A DNA stretch of 64,000 nucleotides, taken from Flavobacterium reichenbachii. Lineage in GTDB: Bacteria > Bacteroidota > Bacteroidia > Flavobacteriales > Flavobacteriaceae. The notes beneath the pieces were generated by a model that was given only the letters and a program-made list of their open reading frames with translations, had not been told where the DNA came from and made no database searches. The position numbers and the translations under genes are program-made. Below, piece by piece: positions 1 through 8,268 of this stretch. The stretch is from contig NZ_MUHF01000003.1 in assembly GCF_002217435.1 (NCBI RefSeq), forward strand, positions 310,001-374,000, written 5' to 3'. Position 1 is the first letter of the stretch. Every line of letters starts with the position of its first letter.

Positions 1-415
1 TCATTTCTTTATCCAATAACTCGGAGACAATTGCTTCTTTCTTTGCAGGTTTAATGATTTTACCTTGCTTTTCATTTTCAATAGCTTCAGCAATATATTC
101 TAAAATATCTTTTTCATTCACTTCTTCTTTCGACCTAAAACGCCATTGAAGCAAAGACTTTGTTACATCTTTCTGAGCGTTGATTAGTTTGTTTTTATCG
201 TCTTTTAGAAATACGCCATTGAAAAACCAAATTGCAAAATAATCTTTAAATCCCCCAAGACCAATTACATTTTTTTTATTGTAAACATAAACCGGAGCGC
301 CCCATTTTACTGTTTCAACAAGCTCGGTTTTATCAATAATTGATTTTAGAAAAAGGATTTCTTCTTCCCAATTATTCATTTTGTCCCAAACGTGTTTTTT
401 AACAGCATCATCCAT
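1..415 (-). CDS. YdeI/DUF1801-like protein (3' end outside window)
   Basis: About 138 codons read on the minus strand from an ATG at 415 and run off the left edge without a stop. The N-terminal half contains the pattern ETVKWGAPVY followed by GLGGFKDYFAIWFFNG, typical of the small YdeI/YjbR-associated DUF1801 fold (frataxin-like proteins, some proposed as iron chaperones). The C-terminal part becomes Lys/Glu-rich (EKQGKIIKPAKKEA), the tail usual in YdeI homologues. It has no signal peptide, so it is probably cytosolic. It begins one base after the stop codon of pepT and is probably co-transcribed with it. The family is recognised from motifs; the biochemical role is unproven. Confidence 0.7.
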   Translation of the reverse strand, partial: MDDAVKKHVWDKMNNWEEEILFLKSIIDKTELVETVKWGAPVYVYNKKNVIGLGGFKDYFAIWFFNGVFLKDDKNKLINAQKDVTKSLLQWRFRSKEEVNEKDILEYIAEAIENEKQGKIIKPAKKEAIVSELLDKEM

Positions 416-1693
416 TTACTTTTTCTTCTTTGAATTTTCATTCGCATCAAAAATTCCCTGAACAGCAGTTAGTTCGGCAATTTTTACAATAACATCAGTC
501 GCTTTCTGGATACTCTCAGCTGGAACATATTCATATTTTCCGTGAAAGTTATGTCCGCCTGCAAAAATATTAGGGCAAGGCAGTCCCATGTAGGATAACT
601 GCGAACCGTCAGTTCCGCCGCGAATAGGTTTTATAATAGGTTTTATGTTCAGTTCCCGCATTGCTTTTTCTGCAATATCTACAATATGTTTTACAGGAAG
701 TACTTTTTCTTTCATATTGTAATACTGATCTTTAACTTCAGTAATTACAATATCTTCACCAAATTGTTTGGCGAACTTTTTATTGATTTTCTTGGCTATT
801 TTTCCAATTAAATCTTTTCTTTTTTCGAATTTAATTTTATTGTGATCACGAATAATAAGTTCTAAAACCGTTTCTTCAATATTTCCTTTGATGTGATGAA
901 CATGAAAAAATCCTTCGTAACCTTTAGTTTCCTGAGGAGTTTCTCCTTTAGGAAGTTCATTGATGAATTCATTGGCGATCAACATCGAATTGATCATTTT
1001 TCCTTTTGCATAACCCGGATGAACGCTTTTACCCTTAAAGGTGATTTTTGCTCCTGCAGCATTAAAGTTTTCATATTCTAATTCACCAATCTGGCTTCCA
1101 TCCATGGTATAAGCCCATTGCGCGCCAAATTTCTCCACATCAAAATGGTGTGCACCACGGCCAATTTCTTCGTCTGGAGTAAACCCAATTCTGATTTTTC
1201 CGTGTTTAATTTCCGGATGTTGAATTAGGTATTCCATTGCCGAAACAATTTCTGTGATTCCCGCTTTATCATCTGCACCCAGCAAAGTAGTTCCGTCCGT
1301 TGTAATGATGGTCTGGCCTTTATATTGCAAAAGATCTTTGAAGTAATTAGGAGATAAGACGATGTTTTTTTCAGCATTCAAAACGATATCTTTTCCGTCG
1401 TAGTTTTCAACAATTTGTGGTTTTACGTTTGCTCCGCTAAAGTCTGGTGAAGTATCAAAATGAGAGATAAAACCAATAACAGGAACTTCGTGGTCAACAT
1501 TACTTGGCAGTGTCGCCATAATATAGGCTTTGTCGTCTATTGTAACATCTTGGAGTCCAATTGCTTTTAGTTCTTCGACTAATTTATTGGCAAGATTCCA
1601 TTGTTTTTCTGTGCTTGGTGTAGTAGTTGAATTGGGATCAGACTCTGTATCAATTGTTACATAACTGATGAAACGATCTATGATATGTTGCAT
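416..1693 (-). CDS. pepT: Peptidase T (tripeptide aminopeptidase)
   Basis: This M20-family zinc aminopeptidase removes the N-terminal residue from tripeptides in the cytosol. Visible metal-site residues are His78 and Asp80 in SHFDTSPDF, Asp141 in LGADDKAG, and Glu175-Glu176 in [10 protein letters not shown]. Asp196-region [14 protein letters not shown] and the C-terminal [11 protein letters not shown] supply the remaining ligands, and [12 protein letters not shown] is the conserved lid-proximal motif. Length is 425 residues against about 408 in E. coli; the excess is mainly a Lys-rich tail (NENSKKKK). The ATG at 1693 lies about 16 bases after a TAnnTTTG element. The YdeI-like gene follows directly. 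Confidence 0.95.
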   Translation of the reverse strand: MQHIIDRFISYVTIDTESDPNSTTTPSTEKQWNLANKLVEELKAIGLQDVTIDDKAYIMATLPSNVDHEVPVIGFISHFDTSPDFSGANVKPQIVENYDGKDIVLNAEKNIVLSPNYFKDLLQYKGQTIITTDGTTLLGADDKAGITEIVSAMEYLIQHPEIKHGKIRIGFTPDEEIGRGAHHFDVEKFGAQWAYTMDGSQIGELEYENFNAAGAKITFKGKSVHPGYAKGKMINSMLIANEFINELPKGETPQETKGYEGFFHVHHIKGNIEETVLELIIRDHNKIKFEKRKDLIGKIAKKINKKFAKQFGEDIVITEVKDQYYNMKEKVLPVKHIVDIAEKAMRELNIKPIIKPIRGGTDGSQLSYMGLPCPNIFAGGHNFHGKYEYVPAESIQKATDVIVKIAELTAVQGIFDANENSKKKK

Positions 1694-1709
1694 TATTATA
1701 ATTTTTTAG

Positions 1710-1717
1710 CAAATATA
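1710..1717 (-). promoter_or_regulatory. Bacteroidota -7 element for pepT
   Basis: On the minus strand this reads TATATTTG, a perfect match to the Bacteroidota -7 consensus TAnnTTTG. It ends 16 bases before the pepT start codon, implying a very short leader. No convincing -33 TTG box was seen, so the call rests on one motif and its position. Confidence 0.5.
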
Positions 1718-1771
1718 GGTATTTTTATTAGCTGTGTAATTGCAGCTGGCTGATGTAAATTCAAATAAAAA

Positions 1772-1799
1772 GACGGATTCTACAGGTATAGAATCCGTC
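1772..1799 (-). terminator. Rho-independent terminator after the FGE-like gene
   Basis: An 11-bp perfect inverted repeat (GACGGATTCTA and its complement) encloses a 6-base loop. Read on the minus strand it is followed by a T-rich run, and it begins 16 bases after the stop of the formylglycine-generating-enzyme gene. Confidence 0.8.
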
Positions 1800-1815
1800 C
1801 ATAAATTTTATGCTG

Positions 1816-2952
1816 TTATATACTTTTTACACATCTAAAACCCAAATGATTGGCTGCAGATCGTACTTCGCCTTTTCCTCTTGTACCCACCATGTAGCGT
1901 GTACAATATTGATCGGTACATAAAAACGAACCGCCGCGGTGTACTCTTTTTATCTGTGACGGATCGTTTGGATCATTGTAAGCGCTTGGTCCCTGAGGAT
2001 TTTTTATTACTTTTCCTTCTTGAGCGAGTTCATCATAATAAGAAGTACTATACCAGTCGTTTACCCATTCCCATACATTTCCTGCCATATCGTACAATCC
2101 GTATTGGTTTGGTGCAAATTGTGCCGTTGGAGCGATTCCTTTAAAACCGTCTTCGCCAGTATCACCATCTTTTATAGGAAAGTGACCCTGATAAATATTG
2201 GCCTGAAACTTTCCATTTGGTTTTAAAGTATTTCCCCAAGTGTATAAATTTCCTGTTTTACCGCCTCGTGCTGCAAATTCCCATTCTGCTTCTGTAGGCA
2301 GTCTTTTTCCTGCCCATTTTGCGTAAGCAGCAGCATCTTCATAAGCAATCTGGACTACAGGATATTTTTCTCTTCCTTTTATCGTGCTCTGTGGTCCTTC
2401 AGGATGCTTCCAGTCAGTTCCGCCCACATAACTCCACCATTGAAGGAAATTATTAAGATTGACAGCTGTTGGAGTAGGAGTAAATATAACAGAACCCGTG
2501 ATTAGATCTTCTTCATTTGCAATAGGAAATTCTTCTTTAGTAGGCTTTTGTTCTGCAACTGTAACATATCCGGTTGCTTTTACAAATTTTGCATATTCTT
2601 CGTTGGTAACTTCTGTTTTGTCCATAAAATAACCATCTACATAAACACGATGTATTGCGGCAGCATCTTTTGTAACGCCTTTTATACTGCATAAACTTTC
2701 ATCCTCGACGTTGCTTCCCATAGAAAATTCGCCGCCAGGAATCCATGCCATACCTTTAGGAACTGCAGATGGGGCAGGAGTCTTATTGACAATTGTTGGT
2801 TTAAAATCAGATTCTCCTGATATTTTTGGAGTTTCAGCACAATCTATTGTTTCTAATTTATCTTTAGGCGTAATGAGTTTTGTGAAACCGTATGCGATTG
2901 AGACTATAAAAATAGTCAGCAAGGCAAATATCCAATAAGTTTTATTTTTCAT
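1816..2952 (-). CDS. Formylglycine-generating enzyme (SUMF1) family protein, membrane-anchored
   Basis: This is an FGE-sulfatase-domain protein of 378 residues from the ATG at 2952 (a TTG nine codons upstream is the only reason for a longer reading). A single N-terminal membrane segment (YWIFALLTIFIVSIAYGF) is followed by a linker and then the domain: WIPGGEFSMGS, DKTEVTNEEYAKFV, KRLPTEAEWEFAARGG, AGNVWEWVNDWY and HRGGSF. The end has the CTDQYC pair (Cys345 and Cys350), aligning with the two copper-binding catalytic cysteines of human FGE (CHRSYC), then HLGFRC. Gliding proteins GldJ/GldK share the fold but generally lack this pair. It may therefore be a real Cys-to-formylglycine oxidase, probably facing the periplasm. 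No sulfatase gene is adjacent. Confidence 0.85.
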   Translation of the reverse strand: MKNKTYWIFALLTIFIVSIAYGFTKLITPKDKLETIDCAETPKISGESDFKPTIVNKTPAPSAVPKGMAWIPGGEFSMGSNVEDESLCSIKGVTKDAAAIHRVYVDGYFMDKTEVTNEEYAKFVKATGYVTVAEQKPTKEEFPIANEEDLITGSVIFTPTPTAVNLNNFLQWWSYVGGTDWKHPEGPQSTIKGREKYPVVQIAYEDAAAYAKWAGKRLPTEAEWEFAARGGKTGNLYTWGNTLKPNGKFQANIYQGHFPIKDGDTGEDGFKGIAPTAQFAPNQYGLYDMAGNVWEWVNDWYSTSYYDELAQEGKVIKNPQGPSAYNDPNDPSQIKRVHRGGSFLCTDQYCTRYMVGTRGKGEVRSAANHLGFRCVKSI

Positions 2953-3031
2953 TTTGGTTAAATTTGAAGTAATTTCCAAGTTCTAATAACCTTAAAAGTC
3001 AGTGCTTGATGAGGTTAATAAATTTTTATTT

Positions 3032-3039
3032 CAAATATA
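3032..3039 (-). promoter_or_regulatory. Bacteroidota -7 element upstream of the FGE-like gene
   Basis: The minus strand reads TATATTTG, a TAnnTTTG match about 80 bases before the ATG at 2952. No clear -33 box is visible. It lies between the two minus-strand genes, where a promoter is expected. Confidence 0.4.
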
Positions 3040-3092
3040 TAAAATTCTACTGATTCTATAGGGTAAATAGTTTAATTAAATTTAAAAGGGAA

Positions 3093-4025
3093 TTATTTAT
3101 CCTCTTCTACTAAAACCACTTCGTATTTGTTTTTTCCATCAACTTGGACAGGCTGATAATACGTTTCTCCAAATTTTATATATTTTACATCTCCAATCGT
3201 TACTTCTTTACCTCCTTCAGGTAAACTTTCTACGAGAGTTCCGGCTGTTGGCGCAACCACTTTGTACGAGCTGCCGTCTTTTTCGTAATACGTGCCTCCG
3301 TAATAATAATTATTTACAGTACCGGTATTTACAGTCTGGGCTCCGCTTGGTATATTATTTACAGTTCCTCCGACTGGTGCAGGAACTGCTGTATATCCAC
3401 CATTGCTTGGTGCATACCAGACGCCCTGATCATAATGATATTGATTGTTTTCTACACTTACTACTATTGCCGTAACAGCCAAAGTTGCCACAAAAAAGCC
3501 CCATGGATGCCAAACCGGACCCCAATAAAAAGGGGTGTAAGGATGATAAAAATAAGGATGAAAAGAATTGTATCTGTAACCTCCATATCTGTAAGGAGGT
3601 CGAGTGTAGATTACAGTATTTCTTCTTACGATAGTATTTCTATTATTGACTATATTGATGTCCCTGCTTCTGTCAATATTAATGTCATTTCTTGTTCTGT
3701 CGCTAATATTCTTTTGATTAACAGAATTCCTTGTTTTGGTCGAATTTCTGTTTTTTACAGCATTTTTGTCTCTAACTGCAGCATTCGATGTATTAGAAGG
3801 TCTGGTAATTTTAGTTCCGGAGCCATTTGAGCCTGGTCTTGTAACAGGTCTTTGCTGATTGGCCGGTTTTTTAATTGCCGGTCTTTGTGCTGCACTGCCT
3901 CGCTGATTTAAGCCGCCAGGCCGTCCGCCGTGTCGCTGTGCTGAAATGTCAATAGAAATCAAAAAAAATGATAGAGACATACACACGAGCAACGCTTTTT
4001 TGAGTAATTCATTTATCTTTTTCAT
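3093..4025 (-). CDS. Secreted DUF6515-like protein
   Basis: The ATG at 4025 is preferred because it begins directly with a signal peptide (MKKINELLKKALLVCMSLSF ... ISIDISAQ); an upstream in-frame Met at 4067 would bury it. After the signal comes a basic, low-complexity Arg/Asn/Pro/Gly region (repeats of NRN, TRN, RPG), then a Tyr/Pro/His-rich stretch around YRYGGYRYNSFHPYFYHPY, one hydrophobic segment (GFFVATLAVTAIVVSV), and a C-terminal domain with two repeats of the form 'YEKDGSSYKVVAP...PEGGKEVTIGDVKYIKFGETYYQP'. That repeat type is characteristic of the DUF6515 family in Bacteroidota. The protein is presumably periplasmic or envelope-associated; its function is unknown. Confidence 0.7.
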   Translation of the reverse strand: MKKINELLKKALLVCMSLSFFLISIDISAQRHGGRPGGLNQRGSAAQRPAIKKPANQQRPVTRPGSNGSGTKITRPSNTSNAAVRDKNAVKNRNSTKTRNSVNQKNISDRTRNDINIDRSRDINIVNNRNTIVRRNTVIYTRPPYRYGGYRYNSFHPYFYHPYTPFYWGPVWHPWGFFVATLAVTAIVVSVENNQYHYDQGVWYAPSNGGYTAVPAPVGGTVNNIPSGAQTVNTGTVNNYYYGGTYYEKDGSSYKVVAPTAGTLVESLPEGGKEVTIGDVKYIKFGETYYQPVQVDGKNKYEVVLVEEDK

Positions 4026-4179
4026 TATCAGTGTTTTAAGGATGATAAAGTTATGAAAAAAAAGCAAGATTCGTAGGAAAATAATACAATTTAGAACATA
4101 TGATTTTTAATAAAATATTTTTCACATAAAATTTAGTCACGGTGTTAAACTATATAGGAAGACTTTCAAGTATTATAAT

Positions 4180-4187
4180 TAAATTTG
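4180..4187 (+). promoter_or_regulatory. Bacteroidota -7 element for pyrD
   Basis: TAAATTTG matches TAnnTTTG and ends 27 bases before the pyrD ATG, a normal leader length. The -33 region is not clear. Confidence 0.5.
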
Positions 4188-4214
4188 CAACCGAAAAAAT
4201 AACAACACTACACG

Positions 4215-5249
4215 ATGTATAAATTGATAATTCGCCCGATACTTTTTTGTTTTGATCCAGAAGAAGTACATTATTTTACTTTTTCGTTTGTAAAATTCAT
4301 TTCAAAAATACCTGGAGTTTCATCAATTATTAAGTCTGTTTATGAAGTAAAAGACAGACGTTTAGAGCGTGAAGTTTTCGGAATTAAATTTAAAAATCCA
4401 GTTGGTCTTGCTGCAGGATTTGATAAAGATGCCAAATTATACAAAGAGCTTTCTGATTTTGGTTTTGGTTTTATCGAAATCGGAACTGTAACTCCGGTTG
4501 GTCAGGAAGGGAATCCTAAAAAACGTTTGTTTAGACTAAAAGAAGATCAGGCTATTATTAACCGTATGGGATTTAATAACGGCGGTGTTCTTGAAGCTGT
4601 AGAGCGTTTGAAAAAGAATTCAGGTGTTTTGATTGGCGGTAACATAGGAAAGAATAAAGTGACTCCAAACGAAAATGCTGTAGATGATTATATCATTTGT
4701 TTTGATGCTTTGTTTGATCATGTGGATTATTTTGTTGTGAATGTGAGTTCTCCAAACACACCAAATTTAAGAGCTTTGCAAGACAAAGAACCGTTAACAG
4801 CTTTGTTACAGACTTTGCAAGAAAGAAATATCGAAAAACAAAAAACAAGTTCTCAAAAAGCAAAACCAATTCTTCTAAAAATTGCTCCGGACTTAACAGA
4901 TGAGCAATTATTAGATATTATCGATATTGTAAAAACGACTCAAATTGCTGGAGTTATTGCCACAAATACTACGATTTCAAGAGATGGATTACAATCTCAA
5001 AACCAATCTGAAATGGGCGGTCTGTCTGGAAAACCATTGACAAAACGTTCTACCGAAGTAATTCGTTTTCTTGCTGAAAAAAGCAACAACGCATTTCCAA
5101 TTATTGGAGTTGGAGGAATACATTCTGCAGACGATGCAATTGAAAAATTAAACGCAGGTGCAAGTTTAGTACAGTTGTACACTGGTTTTATTTACGAAGG
5201 CCCGGCATTAATAAAAGATATTAATAAAAAGATTTTAAAGCAGTTGTAA
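4215..5249 (+). CDS. pyrD: Dihydroorotate dehydrogenase (quinone), class 2
   Basis: This FMN enzyme oxidises dihydroorotate to orotate in pyrimidine synthesis and passes electrons to membrane quinones. The N-terminal 35-40 residues ([20 protein letters not shown]) form the amphipathic membrane-associating extension that marks class 2. Core motifs are [35 protein letters not shown], the catalytic-serine loop [43 protein letters not shown] and the FMN-phosphate loops [12 protein letters not shown] and [11 protein letters not shown]. Length is 344 residues, normal for the class. Its 3' end overlaps the convergent DUF3307 gene by 15 bp, and no terminator separates them. Confidence 0.96.
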   Translation: MYKLIIRPILFCFDPEEVHYFTFSFVKFISKIPGVSSIIKSVYEVKDRRLEREVFGIKFKNPVGLAAGFDKDAKLYKELSDFGFGFIEIGTVTPVGQEGNPKKRLFRLKEDQAIINRMGFNNGGVLEAVERLKKNSGVLIGGNIGKNKVTPNENAVDDYIICFDALFDHVDYFVVNVSSPNTPNLRALQDKEPLTALLQTLQERNIEKQKTSSQKAKPILLKIAPDLTDEQLLDIIDIVKTTQIAGVIATNTTISRDGLQSQNQSEMGGLSGKPLTKRSTEVIRFLAEKSNNAFPIIGVGGIHSADDAIEKLNAGASLVQLYTGFIYEGPALIKDINKKILKQL

Positions 5250-5951
5250 AAGCAGCGCCTGAACCACTAATCCTGTAATAATCGCAATTCCAAAGCTTAT
5301 CAGTGTACCAATTAAAACGTACTCGGTAAGCTTTCTTTCTTTGGCTTCGTTGAGGTCTCCAAATCTAAAAATAGATTTAGCGGCTAATAAAAACCCGATT
5401 GCCTCAAAATGCCCCGTCAGAATAAAACCAAAAACAAAAAGGCGTTCCAAAATTCCGATATAATTTCCAGCGCTGGCAAGAGAATTATCAGTATGACTTT
5501 CATTATTTTCCGGACTCCAGATCGAAATTATGGTTTTAATAAAAATAGATGTCGGTTTTGTAATAAATAAAAGTCCTGTAATGAAAATCCAAAACTGACT
5601 GCCAAACCAAAGCAGATTTATAGTTTGATTTTCGTATAAAAATACCACGCCGATTAAAATAACTAGGTGTGCAATCTGATCCAGGACAAACCAAGTGCGT
5701 TTAGTTTCTTTTTTTTGAAAATTCAATTTGATTACATCAATAATCCCGTGTGTTACTGCAATTATGAGGGCATAAGGAATAAACTGAATTTCTCCTGCCA
5801 GAACAGCTGCTAATATTCCGTGCAGTAAAATATGAAAGTATAAGTAGATACTTTTATGTTTTTTAATTTCCTTATCGGCAACCCATGAATTTGGCTGCCA
5901 GATAAAATCACCTAATAAATGTGCTAAAAGTAATTTTACAAATAAAATCAT
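5235..5951 (-). CDS. DUF3307 family integral membrane protein
   Basis: This 238-residue protein has about six or seven hydrophobic segments. The DUF3307 signature is present: [14 protein letters not shown] at the start (His11, Asp15, Gln19), HILLHG (His40, His44), [10 protein letters not shown] (His68, Asp72, Lys75) and LDQIAHL (Asp91, His95). Charged and metal-capable residues recurring inside or at the edge of membrane helices suggest an integral-membrane metalloenzyme or transporter; that is inference, and no activity is established. Its ATG overlaps the satD stop in an ATGA arrangement, so the two are translationally coupled. Its 3' end overlaps pyrD by 15 bp. Confidence 0.8.
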   Translation of the reverse strand: MILFVKLLLAHLLGDFIWQPNSWVADKEIKKHKSIYLYFHILLHGILAAVLAGEIQFIPYALIIAVTHGIIDVIKLNFQKKETKRTWFVLDQIAHLVILIGVVFLYENQTINLLWFGSQFWIFITGLLFITKPTSIFIKTIISIWSPENNESHTDNSLASAGNYIGILERLFVFGFILTGHFEAIGFLLAAKSIFRFGDLNEAKERKLTEYVLIGTLISFGIAIITGLVVQALLLQLL

Positions 5952-6562
5952 AAGGCTTTAAATTGTTTTATTTCTGTTCTAAAATAACGATCTAAATTCA
6001 TAACCAAATCAAACTGAGCGCGTTTTTGTCTGCGGCTCACAGCAGCTTGATTAATTCCTAACTGCTGTCCTAATTCTTCTTGAGAAAAATCCGGATTCTC
6101 TATAGCCGACACCACAAATTCTGCAGACTGTACCAGCCAGCTGTCCATAAAAGTCAAGGCGAGCTGTATCATCAAATTCATTTTTTCATCTATTTGTGCA
6201 TCGCCTGTACGCATTGCCAAAGTTACTTTTTGCTTTTTTAATGTTTCAAAAAGTTCTCCCGAATTAATAAATGCTCCTCCGTAGCTTTCTGATATTTTTT
6301 CGCCTTCATAGGTTTTATCTCCAAATCCAATACTCATTCTGGCGTCTAATTTTATCGCTCTTAAATGAGCTTTTATTAAAACAGCAGAGAGTAAAGCCTC
6401 TTCAGGATTTTTTATTTCAACTTGAAATTCATCTCCTCTGTAAACTTCCCACTGACTCGGAGATGCTCCAAAAACAGATAGAATTTTTTTTAAACCTTCT
6501 ACCCAATCTTTAGATTTTTGTTTTCTGGAATCAATTATGTCACCTGTAATTACGCTCGTCAT
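5948..6562 (-). CDS. SatD-like protein: cyclase-like N-terminal region plus C-terminal helix-turn-helix
   Basis: The 204 residues match the SatD family, named after the Streptococcus mutans acid-tolerance locus. The N-terminal part has VITGDIIDSR (Asp8, Asp11), YRGDEFQVEI (Asp44, Glu45), RMSIGFGD (residues 75-82) and GGAFINSGE (95-103). This order resembles the metal-binding strand, GDEF hairpin and small-residue motif of nucleotide-cyclase/GGDEF-type palm folds; that likeness is my inference. Residues 160-182 (SQEELGQQLGINQAAVSRRQ) form a clear helix-turn-helix, so it probably binds DNA. It heads a two-gene operon with the DUF3307 gene, and the palindrome array 32 bp upstream is its likely operator. 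No membrane segment is present. Confidence 0.75.
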   Translation of the reverse strand: MTSVITGDIIDSRKQKSKDWVEGLKKILSVFGASPSQWEVYRGDEFQVEIKNPEEALLSAVLIKAHLRAIKLDARMSIGFGDKTYEGEKISESYGGAFINSGELFETLKKQKVTLAMRTGDAQIDEKMNLMIQLALTFMDSWLVQSAEFVVSAIENPDFSQEELGQQLGINQAAVSRRQKRAQFDLVMNLDRYFRTEIKQFKAL

Positions 6563-6593
6563 ATCAAATATAGCTAAATATTATAAACTTTGT

Positions 6594-6695
6594 ATTACAA
6601 ATATACGTAATTTTTCTTTTTATTACGTTTTTTGGTAATATTTATAGTTATTACATTTTTTGGTAATATTAATAACTATTACAATATTGGGTAAT
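6594..6695. promoter_or_regulatory. Array of four palindromic operator-like sites, 28-bp period
   Basis: Four copies of ATTAC-N8-GTAAT begin at 6594, 6622, 6650 and 6678, exactly 28 bp apart, each an 18-bp inverted repeat separated by 10-bp linkers. All eight half-sites are exact. The array lies in the 209-bp spacer between the satD start (6562, leftward) and the HMG-CoA lyase start (6772, rightward). Its form suggests cooperative binding by a dimeric HTH protein, with the SatD-like product the nearest candidate (inference). Confidence 0.8.
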
Positions 6696-6771
6696 ACTAT
6701 AGATTAAAGAAAATTATAACTTTTATTTCAGTAAAAAAGAAACTAACTTAGCCTTTACAAAAGAATAAGCT

Positions 6772-7638
6772 TTGAATAAAGAAATCAAAATTATCGAATG
6801 TCCACGCGATGCCATGCAAGGCATCAAAACATTTATTCCCACAAAAAACAAAGTAACCTATATACAGGCTTTACTTAGAGTAGGATTTGATACAATCGAT
6901 TTTGGGAGTTTTGTGTCTCCAAAAGCTATTCCGCAGATGCAGGATACTGCCGAAGTTCTGGCACAGCTGGATCTTTCTAAAACGACCAGTAAATTATTGG
7001 CAATTATTGCCAATACGCAAGGCGCAGCTTTAGCATCAGAATATGAACCCATTCAATATTTAGGATTTCCTTTTTCTATATCTGAAAATTTCCAGATGCG
7101 AAATACACATAAGACGATTGCGGAATCTCTGATTACATTAGAAGAAATTCTGGAAATTGCAGACAAAAAAAACAAAGAAGTGGTAACTTATCTTTCTATG
7201 GGTTTTGGAAATCCATATGGAGATCCATGGAATGTAGAAATAGTAGGCCAATGGACTGAAAAACTTGCCGGAATGGGAGTAAAAATATTATCCCTTTCTG
7301 ATACTGTAGGAAGCTCAACCCCAGAAGTTATTAACTATCTTTTTTCGAATCTGATTGCAAAATATCCACAAATAGAATTTGGCGCCCATCTGCATACTAC
7401 TCCGGAAAGCTGGTTCGAAAAAATCGATGCTGCTTACAATGCCGGCTGTACCAGATTTGACGGTGCAATTCAAGGTTTTGGAGGATGTCCTATGGCGACA
7501 GATAAGCTTACAGGCAATATGCCCACAGAAAAACTGATATCTTATTTTACTGCAAATAAAAAAATAACAGGGTTAAATTCTTTGAGTTTTGAAAGCGCTT
7601 ATAACGAAGCTTCAAAGCTGTTTGGGAAATTTCATTAA
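6772..7638 (+). CDS. Hydroxymethylglutaryl-CoA lyase
   Basis: This DRE-TIM metallolyase cleaves HMG-CoA to acetoacetate and acetyl-CoA in leucine degradation. Visible residues are the first-strand Arg-Asp in ECPRDAMQG, the metal-binding HxH in FGAHLHTTPE, and the catalytic-cysteine G-loop GFGGCPMATDKLTGNMPTE. Length is 288 residues, normal for bacterial forms. The start is a TTG: an in-frame TAA lies two codons upstream and the next Met falls inside the ECPRD motif region, so no ATG start is possible. It diverges from satD across the palindrome array and may share its control. Confidence 0.9.
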   Translation: MNKEIKIIECPRDAMQGIKTFIPTKNKVTYIQALLRVGFDTIDFGSFVSPKAIPQMQDTAEVLAQLDLSKTTSKLLAIIANTQGAALASEYEPIQYLGFPFSISENFQMRNTHKTIAESLITLEEILEIADKKNKEVVTYLSMGFGNPYGDPWNVEIVGQWTEKLAGMGVKILSLSDTVGSSTPEVINYLFSNLIAKYPQIEFGAHLHTTPESWFEKIDAAYNAGCTRFDGAIQGFGGCPMATDKLTGNMPTEKLISYFTANKKITGLNSLSFESAYNEASKLFGKFH

Positions 7639-7719
7639 AAAAATTCGTACATTTACTATTATCGTGTAATAATAACAGCATAATTTAGTTGTTACTATTA
7701 TTTGTAAATACTAATTGTC

Positions 7720-8268
7720 ATGAAACAGCTTTCTGTTAACACAATAATAAGTTCTTTATCGCTTGTTTTCTTTCTATCATGCTCAAGTGATTTAGATTTC
7801 GATCAGATAAATGATTTGAAGTTAAAACCTGTCGTAGTAGCAAATCTTGCTTATTTTGATGTGCGTGCCAATCAGCTCTTAGATAATGGAGGAACACATG
7901 TTTTGTATGATACACGAGAATTTGATGTTTTTAAAGATAAGTTCTTTACTAATGATCTTCTAAAAGCCGAATTTGATTTTGAAGTTGAGAATACTATTAA
8001 TAGAGCTTTTACTCTTAATCAGCGCTTAATCAATGCCAATGGCGATATACTCGAAACCATTTCTTATCCTGTTCCGGCTTATACTGGAAGTTCTAATGTA
8101 ATAAAATATCCCACGGAAGTATTTGAAAACCAAAGACTGGAGTTGTTAAAGCAAACTGCAAAAATAGATTTTGAGTTGATTATTGCAGCAGGACCACCGC
8201 TTAATGCAGGCAGCACAGGAAGTATAAAATTGAGATCAAGTGCAACAGTTTATTTAGAGTTCGAATGA
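7720..8268 (+). CDS. Lipoprotein of unknown family
   Basis: A 182-residue protein with an N-terminal hydrophobic stretch (SLSLVFFLSC) ending in a lipobox whose lipidated Cys is residue 21; the next residues are SSDLDFDQ. The rest is beta-rich with no motif I recognise, and conserved features such as VVVANLAYFDVRANQLLDNG suggest an immunoglobulin-like or other beta-sandwich fold. The stop overlaps the start of the DUF5723 gene (ATGA, 8265-8268), so both are coupled and probably act together at the outer membrane. Function unknown. Confidence 0.75.
   Translation: MKQLSVNTIISSLSLVFFLSCSSDLDFDQINDLKLKPVVVANLAYFDVRANQLLDNGGTHVLYDTREFDVFKDKFFTNDLLKAEFDFEVENTINRAFTLNQRLINANGDILETISYPVPAYTGSSNVIKYPTEVFENQRLELLKQTAKIDFELIIAAGPPLNAGSTGSIKLRSSATVYLEFE

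Noticed and set aside
2953..2979. TTG start giving a longer FGE-like protein
   Set aside because: An ATG at 2952 begins directly before the membrane anchor, and the TTG adds nothing recognisable.
3435..3830. 131-codon plus-strand open frame opposite the DUF6515-like gene
   Set aside because: Its composition mirrors the Arg/Asn-rich repeats of the real gene on the other strand, and it has no domain.
5235..5249. 15-bp overlap of pyrD and DUF3307 3' ends as a regulatory feature
   Set aside because: Short convergent overlaps are common in compact genomes, and a similar 18-bp case occurs at 41916-41933.
6594..6695. The 28-bp-period array as a mini CRISPR
   Set aside because: Repeat units are palindromic with variable centres and only 10-bp linkers, with four copies and no cas genes. 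An operator array explains it better.
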